A stretch of 54,535 nucleotides of DNA from Candidatus Gemmiger stercoripullorum (lineage in GTDB: Bacteria > Bacillota > Clostridia > Oscillospirales > Ruminococcaceae), in NCBI GenBank assembly GCA_019119365.1, contig DWXD01000046.1:1-54535 (forward strand). Direction: 5' to 3'. Under the pieces are notes generated by a model that had not been told where the DNA came from, did not search any database, and worked only from the letters and a program-made list of their open reading frames with translations. Position 1 is the first letter of the stretch. Every line of letters starts with the position of its first letter. Of the stretch, positions 43,849-52,896 are shown in pieces. The translations under genes and the position numbers were made by a program.

Positions 43849-44620
43849 GCAGCGCGTCCTCCCTGAGTGTTTTGTATTTGTCCCGCACGGTCTGCTGGCG
43901 GCCGCAGCACATGGCGCCTTCGGGGCACGGGCCGGTCAGGCAGCGCGGCCCGGCCGCCGCAAAGATATGCGGGGCCAGCGGCAGCACCAGCCGGAGCATC
44001 TCGTCGGCTACGGCGCGGATCTCCCACTGGGCGCGCTCGCAGCAGCGCAGGTTGAAGAAGTTGAGCAGGCTGCGGCAGTTCATGGTCATGACCATCTTGG
44101 TCTCGCAGGCGTTGGGCAGCACAAAGCGCGCGTCCTCGTTGGCCTGCTTGGACGCTTTGGCGCGGGCGGCCTTTTCGTCAAGGCCCGCGGCCGCAAGGCG
44201 CGCGGTGTGCGCGTCCTCCAGCGTGTGCACAAGGTCCAGGTATTTTTGGGCGTCGGCGTTCATCGCGTCGATGAACTGCCGCTTTGCCGCGGGGATGGCC
44301 TCGATCTCCGGCGGGATGACATAGCGGAAGTCCTCCAGCCGGACATAGCGCTGGCTCTGCACGCTGAAGCTGGCGATGCGGTGCCGCGTGACCTGCGCGA
44401 GGAACGTGCGGCTGACCCCCTCGATGCCGAAGGTGAAGCTGGCGTGCTCGATGGGGCTGGCGTGGCCGAGGTCGGACAGGCGCTGCAGGAACGCGGCGGT
44501 TTTTTCGGGCGTCAGGCCCTCGAGCAGCGTTTCGATGTGCGCGTCGGAGTAGCAGAGCTTGGCCGCCGCGGCGATGGTGCGCTCGGGGTCGTTGGTGTGG
44601 GCGATCAGTTTGACCAGCAT
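43841..44620 (-). CDS. thyX: FAD-dependent thymidylate synthase ThyX
   Basis: Converts dUMP to dTMP using methylene-tetrahydrofolate, FAD and NADPH. The signature RHRxxS is present as RHRIASFSVQSQRY at residues 79-92. The 259-residue length is normal; the C-terminal part carries several cysteines (CCERAQW, CLTGPCPEGAMCCG), which is unusual for short ThyX proteins. The ATG follows GGGAGG, 16 bases after pcrA. No thyA is seen in the window. Confidence 0.95.
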   Translation of the reverse strand: MLVKLIAHTNDPERTIAAAAKLCYSDAHIETLLEGLTPEKTAAFLQRLSDLGHASPIEHASFTFGIEGVSRTFLAQVTRHRIASFSVQSQRYVRLEDFRYVIPPEIEAIPAAKRQFIDAMNADAQKYLDLVHTLEDAHTARLAAAGLDEKAARAKASKQANEDARFVLPNACETKMVMTMNCRSLLNFFNLRCCERAQWEIRAVADEMLRLVLPLAPHIFAAAGPRCLTGPCPEGAMCCGRQQTVRDKYKTLREDALHG

Positions 44621-44636
44621 GGTGTTTCCTCCCGTC

Positions 44637-47231
44637 TTATTCCGCCGTACACTTGGTCATCGGCGCATAGTTGGCAAGCGTCTTTTTGACGCCGACGCGG
44701 TCGAACTGGACCTCCACGAGGCTGTCGCCCGCCATCGGCGTGACCTTGAGGACCTTGCCGCGGCCGAACACCTTGTGCTCGACAAGGTCGCCGGGCGCGT
44801 ACCCGGCCGTCTTTTTGGCCGCGGCGGGCTTGGCGTCCAGCAGGGTCGAGCTGCCCGCCCCGGCTGCGGCGGCGCGGCTCTGGGAAGACCCGTACCCCGC
44901 GCCGAAACCGCCGCCCGGCACCGTGCGCGCGCCGCCGGCGCCGCGCGGGCTTTCGTGCCCGCCGCTGGCGGCAAAGCCGCTGCGCCCGCCGTACCGGCTG
45001 CCGAAGCCGCCGTTGTATTCGCTGTTCAGGTACCCGCGCGACGCGCCGGAATACCCGCTGCGCCCGCCGGGCACATGGGCGCTGTAGCTGCCGTAGCCCG
45101 CGCCGAAACCGCCCCCAAAGGCAAGTTCCGGGCTTTCGCTTTCTTCCAGCACGCCGGGGTCGATCTCGCTCAAAAAGCAGGACGGCGGGTTGCGCTGGGT
45201 GCGGCCGAAGATCATGCGGCTGCGGGAGGAAGAGAGATACAGCTCTTTTTTGGCGCGCGTGATGCCGACATAGCACAGGCGGCGCTCCTCCTCCATGTCT
45301 TCCTCGTTGTAGCGCGCGAGGTCGCCGGGGAAAACGCCGTCCTCCATGCCGATGAGAAAGACATACGGGAACTCGAGCCCCTTGGCACTGTGGATGGTCA
45401 TGAGCGTGACCGAATCGGCGTCCTCGTCGTAGGAATCGAGGTCAGAGATCAGCGCGACTTCCTCCAGGAAACCGGCCAGCGTCGCGTCCTCGCCGTTCTG
45501 GTCGGCGTAGGTCTTGACCGAGCTGACCAGCTGGCCCAGGTTCTCAAGCCGCGTCTCGCCTTCTTCCTTCTGCGCTTTGAGCATCGCCTCGTAGCCGGTT
45601 TTGCGGATGACCTCGCCCGCAAATTCGTCCAGCGGCAGCGTGATGGCAAGGTCGCACAGCTCGCGGTACATTTCATAAAATGCGTTCAGCGGCCCGGCCG
45701 CGCGCGCCAGCGCCGGGTAGGTCGAGGCTTCGGCAATGACCTGCAGCATCGAAGCGCCGCGCCCGGCGGCCAGCTCGGCGATCTTGTCGACCGTCGTCGG
45801 GCCGATCTTGCGGGCGGGCTCGTTGATGATGCGGCGCAGGCGCACGTCGTCGCGCGGGTTGGAGATGACGGCCAGGTAGGAGTTGATGTCCTTGACCTCC
45901 TTGCGGTCAAAGAAGCGCTGGCCGCCGACGATGCGGTACGGGATGCCCGCGCGGGCAAAGTAGGTTTCAACAGGGTTGGACTGCGCGTTCATGCGGTAGA
46001 GCACGGCGTGGTCGCGCAGGCGCGCGCCCGCGCGCAGGTTCTCGCCGATGACTTCGGCGATGTGGCTGGCTTCGTCCTGCTCGCTCGAAGCGGTATAGTG
46101 GTGGACCTTGTCGCCGTCGCCGTTTTCGGTCCACAGCGTTTTGCCCTTGCGGCCGTTGTTGTTCTGGATCACGCTGTTGGCGGCGTTCAGGATGTTGGAG
46201 GTCGAGCGGTAGTTCTGCTCCAGCCGGATGGTCTGCGCGCCGCGGAAGACCTGCTCGAAGTTGAGGATGTTCTCGATGGTCGCGCCGCGGAACTTGTAGA
46301 TGGACTGGTCGTCGTCGCCGACAACGCAGACGTTGTTGGTCCCGCCGGCCAGCAGCCGCACCAGATGGAACTGGGCGATGCTCGTGTCCTGGTATTCGTC
46401 CACCACGACGTAGCGGAACTTGTTCTGGTAGTATTCCCGCGCTTCGGCGTTGTTTTTGAGCATCTGCACGGTGTAAAAGATCAGGTCGTCGAAATCCATG
46501 GCCCCGGCGCTTTTGAGCCGCGCGGCGTAGGCCGTGTAAATTTTGCTGACCAGCGCGGCCTTGGTGTCGGACGGGGCTTCGGCCGCGACGTCGGCGGCCG
46601 AGAGCAGCTTGTCCTTGTAGCCGCTGATGCGCGCGATGGCGGACTTGGGCGGCAGGAACTTGTCGTCGATGAGCAGTTCTTTATAGATCTGCTTGATCAC
46701 GCGCAGCTGGTCGTCGGCATCGTAGATCGTAAAGCTTTTGGGGAACCCGATGCGCTCGGCGTCGCGGCGCAGGATGCGCACGCAGGCCGAATGGAAGGTC
46801 GAGGCGTTGACGTCGCCGCCGACCGTGTCGCCCAGCATCGCCTTGAGGCGGTCCTTGAGCTCCCCGGCCGCCTTGTTTGTGAAGGTGATGGCCAGCACGT
46901 TCCACGGGCGCGCCGGTTCGACCCCCAGCAGGCGCAGCTGGTCCAGCGAGGGGGCGCGGCCGCTGCGCATCGTCGCTTTGAGGTGGTCGACGTCCTCCTG
47001 CGTGACGGCGCGGCTGACGGTTTTGGAGCCGTGCGCCTTGCCAAAGCGGATGATGTTGGCGATGCGGTTGACTAGCACCGTCGTCTTGCCGGAACCGGCC
47101 CCGGCCAGGATCAGCAGCGGGCCTTCGGTGGCAAAAACCGCCTGGCGCTGTACCGGGTTGAGCTTGGCAAAGCAGGATTCGATGTATTGGTCGCGCAGGG
47201 CGATGAATTCTTGGGTAAGTGCGTCAGGCAT
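44637..47231 (-). CDS. pcrA: ATP-dependent DNA helicase PcrA/UvrD with Gly/Tyr-rich linker
   Basis: Superfamily 1A 3'-5' helicase of repair and replication restart. The 864-residue protein has Walker A AGAGSGKTTVL, motif II VVDEYQDTS, motif III GDDDQSIYKFRGA, motif IV RLEQNYRS, and motifs V/VI TIHSAKGLEF and CYVGITRAKKELY. The C-terminal Tudor-like RNA polymerase-binding domain is intact (GDLVEHKVFGRGKVL). Between them residues about 702-798 form a low-complexity linker of Gly, Ser, Tyr, Phe and Arg, with the decamer GGGFGAGYGS at both ends and RGG-like steps. The ATG at 47231 is preceded by GGAGG eleven bases away. It heads the thyX-tmk-GNAT transcript. Confidence 0.96.
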   Translation of the reverse strand: MPDALTQEFIALRDQYIESCFAKLNPVQRQAVFATEGPLLILAGAGSGKTTVLVNRIANIIRFGKAHGSKTVSRAVTQEDVDHLKATMRSGRAPSLDQLRLLGVEPARPWNVLAITFTNKAAGELKDRLKAMLGDTVGGDVNASTFHSACVRILRRDAERIGFPKSFTIYDADDQLRVIKQIYKELLIDDKFLPPKSAIARISGYKDKLLSAADVAAEAPSDTKAALVSKIYTAYAARLKSAGAMDFDDLIFYTVQMLKNNAEAREYYQNKFRYVVVDEYQDTSIAQFHLVRLLAGGTNNVCVVGDDDQSIYKFRGATIENILNFEQVFRGAQTIRLEQNYRSTSNILNAANSVIQNNNGRKGKTLWTENGDGDKVHHYTASSEQDEASHIAEVIGENLRAGARLRDHAVLYRMNAQSNPVETYFARAGIPYRIVGGQRFFDRKEVKDINSYLAVISNPRDDVRLRRIINEPARKIGPTTVDKIAELAAGRGASMLQVIAEASTYPALARAAGPLNAFYEMYRELCDLAITLPLDEFAGEVIRKTGYEAMLKAQKEEGETRLENLGQLVSSVKTYADQNGEDATLAGFLEEVALISDLDSYDEDADSVTLMTIHSAKGLEFPYVFLIGMEDGVFPGDLARYNEEDMEEERRLCYVGITRAKKELYLSSSRSRMIFGRTQRNPPSCFLSEIDPGVLEESESPELAFGGGFGAGYGSYSAHVPGGRSGYSGASRGYLNSEYNGGFGSRYGGRSGFAASGGHESPRGAGGARTVPGGGFGAGYGSSQSRAAAAGAGSSTLLDAKPAAAKKTAGYAPGDLVEHKVFGRGKVLKVTPMAGDSLVEVQFDRVGVKKTLANYAPMTKCTAE

Positions 47232-47348
47232 GCAGCGTGGGTCCTCCGTATCGCAAAGTCTCGCCGTTTCCGCACCGCGGCGGAAACGCAATAGTTTATT
47301 ATAACACAGACCGTCGTTTTTTGGAAGGCGGCCGGGGCGTTTTCCCGC

Positions 47349-48524
47349 TCAAACTTCGTGCCCGGCCGCGCGGCACTGCGCGCGCCAGGCCCGGGCAAAC
47401 GCCTGCTCGAACGCGGCCTCGTCCGCCGCGCCGGGCGCGGGGATCGCGACCGTTTCGCCGCGCCAGCTGGACAGGTAGGCGGCGTTTGTCAAAAGCAGGC
47501 TTTTGCGGCCTTCGGCCCAGGGGGCCAGCGGCAGGTCCGGGTCACGGCGGCGCACGGCTTCGGCAAAATTGCGCAGCGCCGCCGCATACGGGTCGGGGCC
47601 GCTGTCCCAGGGCAGGGTCTGCCAGGCGGCGTTTGGGTGTTCAAACCCGGTGCCGGGCAGCGCGCGGACTTCGCGCTCGGACCGGTCCAGCCGCGCGATG
47701 CGCACGCTGCCCGCCTCGCAGACGATCAGGCCGTTTTCCAGCGTGATCTCCAGCCGGTTGACGCCGGGGGCTTCGCAGGTGGAGGTGACAAAGACGCCGG
47801 TGGCGCCGCCTTCCCATTCCAGAAAGACCGTCGCCTCGTCCTCGACCTCGATGGGGTGGTATTTGCCGTTATAGCAGAACGCGCGCACGCGGCGCGGCAT
47901 GCCGCACAGCCACTGCAGCATGTCCAGGTTGTGCGGGCACTGGTTGAGCAGCACGCCGCCGCCATCCAGGTCCCAGCGGCCGCGCCACGGCGTGCGCTGA
48001 TAGTAATGGTCGGTGCGGTACCAGTCGGTCACAGTCCAGTGCAGGCGCTTGAGCGCGCCGAGCTCGCGGCTGTGGATCAGCGCGTGCAGGCGGCGGTACA
48101 CCGGGTAGGCGCGCAGCTGGAACATGTAGCCGCAGACAAGCCCCTGCGGGCGGGCCTGCTCCATGCGGCGGGCCTGGGCGCTCTCGATCCCGGCGGGTTT
48201 GTCGCACAAAACGCACAGCCCGCGCCGCATGGCGGCCATGGCGTGGGCTTCGTGCAGGTTCTGCGGCGTGACGACAAGCACGGCGTCCAGCTTGAGCGCG
48301 CCGGAATCGACCGCCGCAAAGAGATCGTCCGCCGTGCGGTAAACCGGCAGGGCGGGCGGCAGCGTAACGCCGTGCTCGGCCAGGCGCGCGGGGTTTACGC
48401 GCGTGACGGCGGCCAGCGCCATGCCCGGGACCTGCCCGGCCAGCAGCTTGCCCGCATACTGGGTGCCCATGTTGCCCATGCCGATCACAGCTGTGCGCAC
48501 GGGCGGCAGCGGTTCAGTGCACAT
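47349..48524 (-). CDS. Gfo/Idh/MocA-family oxidoreductase
   Basis: A 391-residue NAD(P)-dependent sugar or inositol oxidoreductase. The Rossmann motif AVIGMGNMGTQYA lies near residue 13, the family's E-K-P motif is CDKPAG near residue 110, and the C-terminal domain contains DLDGGGVLLNQCPHNLDMLQW with the catalytic histidine. The substrate is unknown and no sugar transporter is adjacent. The ATG follows GGAGG. It lies 39 bases downstream of the mreB stop. Confidence 0.92.
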   Translation of the reverse strand: MCTEPLPPVRTAVIGMGNMGTQYAGKLLAGQVPGMALAAVTRVNPARLAEHGVTLPPALPVYRTADDLFAAVDSGALKLDAVLVVTPQNLHEAHAMAAMRRGLCVLCDKPAGIESAQARRMEQARPQGLVCGYMFQLRAYPVYRRLHALIHSRELGALKRLHWTVTDWYRTDHYYQRTPWRGRWDLDGGGVLLNQCPHNLDMLQWLCGMPRRVRAFCYNGKYHPIEVEDEATVFLEWEGGATGVFVTSTCEAPGVNRLEITLENGLIVCEAGSVRIARLDRSEREVRALPGTGFEHPNAAWQTLPWDSGPDPYAAALRNFAEAVRRRDPDLPLAPWAEGRKSLLLTNAAYLSSWRGETVAIPAPGAADEAAFEQAFARAWRAQCRAAGHEV

Positions 48525-48563
48525 GTTGCGCCTCCGTTATAAAGGGGGTGGCTCGCGGCGGGG

Positions 48564-49601
48564 TCAGCCCGGCAGGCGCCGGGCGCGCCAGAGCCTGGGG
48601 GTGGCGTTGCGGAAACCGGCGGACAGCTGCGGGCCGAGCGAGAGGCTCAGCGCCGTACCGCGCGCCACGCAGTTGAGCGGGTCGGGCGCGATGGCCACAT
48701 CGACATGCAGCTCCCCGGCCAGGTACCCGGCCAGGCCGCGCAGCATGGACCCGCCGCCGGTCAGCAGGATGCCGTTCTGGCTGATATCGGCGGCCAGCTC
48801 CGGCGGGGTGCTCTGCAGCACATTGTGCGCGGCGGCCGCGATGCGTCCGGCCAGCTCCCGCACCGGCTCGTAGAGATCGCGCGTATAGATCAGGCGGCGG
48901 GCGGGGAGGTTTGTCTCCCACGAATGGCCGCGCACCTCCATGACGCCCTCGAACTCGCTTTTGGCGCAGCAGGCCACCTGCTTTTTGAGCGTTTCGGCGG
49001 TCAGCGGGCCGATGGCGATGCTGAATTTTTCCTGGATATACTGGGCGATGCAGCTGTCGAACGCATTGCCCGCCACCAGCAGGCTGGCGGCGCGCACGCG
49101 GCCGCCCATGCTGATGACGGCGATATCGGTGGAGCCGCCGCCGATGTCGATGACCATGCAGCCGCGCGGCGTGCGGATGTCCAGCCCTGCGCCGAGCGCC
49201 GCGGCCACCGGTTCGTCCACAAGATAGACCTGCTTGGCCCCGGCCGCCATGACCGATTCAACGACGGCGTCGGCCTCGACGCCGGTGATGGCCGCCGGCA
49301 CGCAGACCGCCACGCGCGGGCGGATCAGGCGCGAAGGGCACACTTCGGCCAGAAAACGCAGGATCAGTTCGTTGGTCATGCGGTGGTCCTGGATGACGCC
49401 GTCGCGCAGCGGGCGCACGATGTCGATGGCGGACGGCGCGCGCCCGACCATGCGCAGGGCTTTGTCCCCCACCGCAATGACGGTGTTGCTGCGCGTGTCC
49501 ACCGCGCCGACCGTCGGCTGGCGGAAGATGACGCCCTGCTCTTTGGTGGCGATGATGACCGAACTGGTACCCAGGTCGATGCCGATCTCATAATGCTTCA
49601 T
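48564..49601 (-). CDS. MreB/Mbl-like actin homologue
   Basis: A bacterial actin that organises elongation-phase cell-wall synthesis. The 345-residue protein has the phosphate-1 loop GIDLGTSSVII, VDEPVAAALGAG, the phosphate-2 loop VIDIGGGSTDIAVIS, and ILLTGGGSMLRGL. It is not next to mreC, mreD or rodA, so it is more likely a second paralogue (Mbl or MreBH type) than the main mreB. The ATG follows GCAGGAG. It lies 57 bases after the comF stop. Confidence 0.92.
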   Translation of the reverse strand: MKHYEIGIDLGTSSVIIATKEQGVIFRQPTVGAVDTRSNTVIAVGDKALRMVGRAPSAIDIVRPLRDGVIQDHRMTNELILRFLAEVCPSRLIRPRVAVCVPAAITGVEADAVVESVMAAGAKQVYLVDEPVAAALGAGLDIRTPRGCMVIDIGGGSTDIAVISMGGRVRAASLLVAGNAFDSCIAQYIQEKFSIAIGPLTAETLKKQVACCAKSEFEGVMEVRGHSWETNLPARRLIYTRDLYEPVRELAGRIAAAAHNVLQSTPPELAADISQNGILLTGGGSMLRGLAGYLAGELHVDVAIAPDPLNCVARGTALSLSLGPQLSAGFRNATPRLWRARRLPG

Positions 49602-49658
49602 GGATATTGTTTCTCCTGCGCCGGAACGCGGCGCTTCCCGGCTTGTTTGTTTAAAGGT

Positions 49659-50393
49659 TCAATCCTGCGCGTCTTCGCTTGCGGCAACGCTGACCGCGAA
49701 CACCGATTCCGCGCCTGCCTGCAGCAGCGCGAGCGCACAGGCGGAGGCCGTGGCCCCGGTCGTGATGATGTCGTCCACCAGCAGCACGCGCTGGCCGGTC
49801 AAGTCTGTGCCGGGGCGGCAGGCATAGGCGCCGCGCGTGTTCAGCAGCCGGGCGGCGCGGTCGAGCGATTTCTGCGGGCGCATCGCCCGCGTCGTGGTCA
49901 GGGCGCGGCGCACCGGGATGCCCAGCACCCGGCCCAGGCGGTCCGCCATGCGCCCGGGCAGGCGGCTGCCGCCGCGGCGGCGCGGCGGCACCGGCACGAT
50001 GCAGCTGTACAGCGGGATGCCGGTCAAATTTTCGTACACGGGCCGCCGCCCCGGGGCCTGCGGCGGCTGCGCGCCGAACACGCGCACGGCGACAAGGTCG
50101 GCCAGCTCGCGCGCATACCACGGGCGGCCGTGCGCCTTGCAGGCCAGGATGGCCCGGCGCACCGGCCCGCGGTAATAAAACGCGGACGCCGCGCCGGTAA
50201 GGGCGTAAAATTCATGCGCGCCGCCCACCAGGCGCGGCGGGGTGTGGGCCAGCTTTTCCGCCCACGGCGCGCAGGCCGGGCACAAAAGCCCCTGCACGGC
50301 GTCCGGCCCCAGCAGCGCGCCGCACAGCGGGCAGCGCCGGGGCCAGGCCATGGCCGCCAGCCGTTCGGCCAGCGGGCGCAGCGCCGCCCTCAC
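49659..50393 (-). CDS. ComF-family phosphoribosyltransferase-like protein
   Basis: A 244-residue ComF/GntX protein. A zinc-binding N-terminal part has CPLCGALLG and LCPACAPW; the C-terminal phosphoribosyltransferase loop is VLLVDDIITTGATASACA. ComF helps single-stranded DNA handling during transformation. I use the GTG at 50393, which overlaps the recD2 stop (GTGA) and gives the usual start just before the zinc motif. Overlap with recD2 implies coupled translation. Confidence 0.9.
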   Translation of the reverse strand: MRAALRPLAERLAAMAWPRRCPLCGALLGPDAVQGLLCPACAPWAEKLAHTPPRLVGGAHEFYALTGAASAFYYRGPVRRAILACKAHGRPWYARELADLVAVRVFGAQPPQAPGRRPVYENLTGIPLYSCIVPVPPRRRGGSRLPGRMADRLGRVLGIPVRRALTTTRAMRPQKSLDRAARLLNTRGAYACRPGTDLTGQRVLLVDDIITTGATASACALALLQAGAESVFAVSVAASEDAQD

Positions 50394-52603
50394 AGCGGTT
50401 TGCCCGCCGCCTGCGCCAGCAGATAGCGCAGGCAGCTGTAGCGCAGGTTCTGGCGCACGTTTTGCACCATGGCCTGCACGGTGCGCCCCGTGCCCGCCAG
50501 CACGCACAGCCTGCGCGCGCGGGTCACGCCGGTGTACAGCAGGTTGCGGTAACACAGCCGCGCGGGCACATCGGCCAGCGGCATGACGACGGCCGGGAAC
50601 TCCGACCCCTGGCTTTTGTGGATGGTCACGGCGTAGGCGGGCTCCAGCTCGTTGAGCTGGTCCGCGCCGTAGGTGTAGCGGCGGTCGTCCATCTCGACAA
50701 CAACGCTGCGCGTTTCGGGGTCGACCGCGACAATGACGCCGAGATCGCCATTGTACGCGCCGACGCCTGCCTCGCCCCCGCCGCGCTCGAACGGGATGTC
50801 GTAATCGTTTTTGATCTGCATGACCTTGTCGCCCAAACGCAGCACACGCCCGCTCTGTTCCCAGGCGATCTGCGGTTTGCCCGGCGCGGGCGGGTTGAGC
50901 ACGGCCTGCAGGCGGCGGTTGAGCTCCACGCTGCCGGTGGGGCCGACCTTGGTCGCGCACAGCACCTGGATGTCCCGCACCGGGTCCAGGCCGTAGGTGC
51001 GCGGCAGCCGGGCCGAGACCAGGTCGCACACCAGCCGCTGGCAGGCCGGGCCGAAGGATTCGAGCATGAAGAAGTCGTCCTCTTTGCCGCCCGCGCGCGG
51101 CGCTTCGCCCTGCACGATGCGGTGGGCGTTGCGCACGATCAGGCTTTTCTGCGCCTGGCGGAAAATTTCGGTCAGGCGCACGGTGGGCAGCACCCCGGCG
51201 CGCAAAATCTCGCCCAGGATATTGCCGGGCCCGACGCTGGGCAGCTGGTCGGCGTCGCCGACCAGCACAAAGCGGCAGTGCGGGCGCGCCGCGGCCAACA
51301 GCGCCTGGAACAGCTTGACGTCCACCATGCTCATCTCGTCCAGGATGATGACGTCGAACGGCAGCAGGTTCTTTTCGTTGTGGATAAAGCGCACCATGCC
51401 GGTCGAGTAATCGACTTCCAGCAAACGGTGGATCGTCGAAGCGCTGTGGCGGGTCAGCTCGCTCAGCCGCTTGGCGGCGCGGCCGGTCGGCGCGCAGAGA
51501 GCCACGCGGTCATAGGCGGCCTCGTACAGGCTGAGGATCGCGTTGACCGTCGTCGTTTTGCCGGTGCCGGGGCCGCCGGTCAGCACCATGACCCGGCTGG
51601 ACAGCGCGGTGCGGATGGCCTGCCGCTGCAGCGGCGCATAGGCAAAGCCCTGCGCCATCTCCAGCACGCGGATGTCGCTGTCCAGCGTGGCGGGCGGTTC
51701 GGTCGGGAAGGTGGAGATCTCGCCCAGGCGGGCGGCGATGTCCTCCTCGGCCGCAAGCAGGTCGGGCAGGTAGATATATTCGGTCTGTTCAAACGTGCGC
51801 GCGCGCATCTCTCCGCGGTCGAGCAGCTCCTGCAGGCTGCGCTCGACCGCGTCCGGTTCCACGCGCAAAAAGCGGGCCGTGGCCGCCGCGAGCTTCTGGC
51901 GCGGCAGGCAGGTGTGGCCGTTGCCCGCGTTGTGGCGCAGCGTGTACAAAAGCCCGGCCGACAGGCGCAGGCCGCTGCCCGCGGCGACCTCCAGCGTGCG
52001 GGCGATGCCGTCTGCCTGGCTGAATTTGAGGTTGAGCGGTTCGCCGCACAGCAGATACGGGTTGCGCTCCAGCGCTTCGACCGCGTGCGCGCCGAACGCG
52101 CGGTACGCCGTGACGGCGGTCTGCGGCGAAAGGCCGAACCGCGCCATCCAGGCGATGACCTCCCGCACGCCGTACAGGCGGCGGAATTCGGCCGAGATGG
52201 CGGCGGCTTTCTGCGGCGTAAGGCCCTTGAGCTCGCACAGGCGGTCGGGCTGTTCGGCAATGACGGTCAGCGTTTCGGCGCCGAACTTGGCGACGAGCTT
52301 TTTGGCGGTGGACGGCCCGATATAGGGCAGCACGCCGCTGGAAAGGTAGCTCAAAATGGCGGCGGTATCCTGCGGCAGGGCGGCCTCGCAGCTTTCGGCG
52401 CGGAACTGTTCGCCGTAGCTCGGGTGGTTGGTCATCTGGCCGTAGACGACGACCGACATGCCGTTGTCCACGCTGCCGACGTTGCCGGAGACGACCACAT
52501 CGGTGCCGCCCGCGTCGACCTCGAACACCGCATAGCCGGTCTCGGGGTTTTCAAAAATAACGTGCTCGACCACGCCCTGCAGCTTGAGCAGTTCGCCCTG
52601 CAT
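50390..52603 (-). CDS. recD2: RecD2-type 5'-3' DNA helicase
   Basis: The 737-residue RecD2 acts without RecBC in mismatch and replication-fork repair. An OB-like N-terminal domain (VVEHVIFENPETGYAVFEV), helix-hairpin-helix repeats (YIGPSTAKKLVAKFG, LTPQKAAAISAEF), Walker A TGGPGTGKTTTV, motif II ILDEMSMVD, GDADQLPSVGPGN and the UvrD-like C-terminal VTIHKSQGSEFPAVV are all present. The ATG follows AAAGGAGG. Its leader of about 180 bases contains a MITE-like element, and a promoter lies at 52791. Confidence 0.96.
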   Translation of the reverse strand: MQGELLKLQGVVEHVIFENPETGYAVFEVDAGGTDVVVSGNVGSVDNGMSVVVYGQMTNHPSYGEQFRAESCEAALPQDTAAILSYLSSGVLPYIGPSTAKKLVAKFGAETLTVIAEQPDRLCELKGLTPQKAAAISAEFRRLYGVREVIAWMARFGLSPQTAVTAYRAFGAHAVEALERNPYLLCGEPLNLKFSQADGIARTLEVAAGSGLRLSAGLLYTLRHNAGNGHTCLPRQKLAAATARFLRVEPDAVERSLQELLDRGEMRARTFEQTEYIYLPDLLAAEEDIAARLGEISTFPTEPPATLDSDIRVLEMAQGFAYAPLQRQAIRTALSSRVMVLTGGPGTGKTTTVNAILSLYEAAYDRVALCAPTGRAAKRLSELTRHSASTIHRLLEVDYSTGMVRFIHNEKNLLPFDVIILDEMSMVDVKLFQALLAAARPHCRFVLVGDADQLPSVGPGNILGEILRAGVLPTVRLTEIFRQAQKSLIVRNAHRIVQGEAPRAGGKEDDFFMLESFGPACQRLVCDLVSARLPRTYGLDPVRDIQVLCATKVGPTGSVELNRRLQAVLNPPAPGKPQIAWEQSGRVLRLGDKVMQIKNDYDIPFERGGGEAGVGAYNGDLGVIVAVDPETRSVVVEMDDRRYTYGADQLNELEPAYAVTIHKSQGSEFPAVVMPLADVPARLCYRNLLYTGVTRARRLCVLAGTGRTVQAMVQNVRQNLRYSCLRYLLAQAAGKPL

Positions 52604-52634
52604 GCCGCCGCCTCCTTTCCGCCGTTTTTTGCCG

Positions 52635-52753
52635 GGTTGTATCTGATAAATCTAAATCAAAAGCGCCCAAAGTTGAAATAGGATTCGCTAAAAAGCAGCA
52701 GACACTGCTTTTTAGCAGAATGAGACAGCGCCGGGGATTTTTCAGATACAGCC
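52635..52753. mobile_element. MITE-like element in the recD2 leader
   Basis: A non-coding segment of 119 bp bounded by imperfect 18-bp inverted repeats that match at 16 positions: 52635-52652 (GGTTGTATCTGATAAATC) and 52736-52753 (complement reads GGCTGTATCTGAAAAATC). The centre carries a perfect 12-bp hairpin GCTAAAAAGCAG (52687-52698) and CTGCTTTTTAGC (52705-52716). The element is richer in A and T than its surroundings. No clear target-site duplication is visible; CCTAAAG is repeated just outside the right end. Confidence 0.55.
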
Positions 52754-52790
52754 TAAAGCCTAAAGGGTATATCTCCCTATTATCTACCGT

Positions 52791-52819
52791 ATTATACCCC
52801 TTTTGCGCCGGTTTGGCAA
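52791..52819 (-). promoter_or_regulatory. promoter of recD2-comF
   Basis: Minus strand: -35 TTGCCA (52814-52819), 17-base spacer, perfect -10 TATAAT (52791-52796). Transcription from it would run through the MITE-like element before reaching recD2. Confidence 0.75.
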
Positions 52820-52829
52820 TGCGGCGCGC

Positions 52830-52858
52830 TTGACAGGGCCGCCGCGGCGCGGTACGCT
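52830..52858 (+). promoter_or_regulatory. promoter of the P-loop kinase gene
   Basis: Perfect -35 TTGACA (52830-52835), 17-base spacer, weak -10 TACGCT (52853-52858), about 40 bases before the ATG at 52897. Confidence 0.6.
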
Positions 52859-52896
52859 GTAAGGCAGGATACCTGCGAAGCGGGAGGGAACTTTTT

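Noticed and set aside
52636..52755. RNA thermometer or riboswitch in the recD2 leader
   Set aside because: The segment has matching inverted ends and an internal palindrome, which fits a small transposon better. No known riboswitch core is present.
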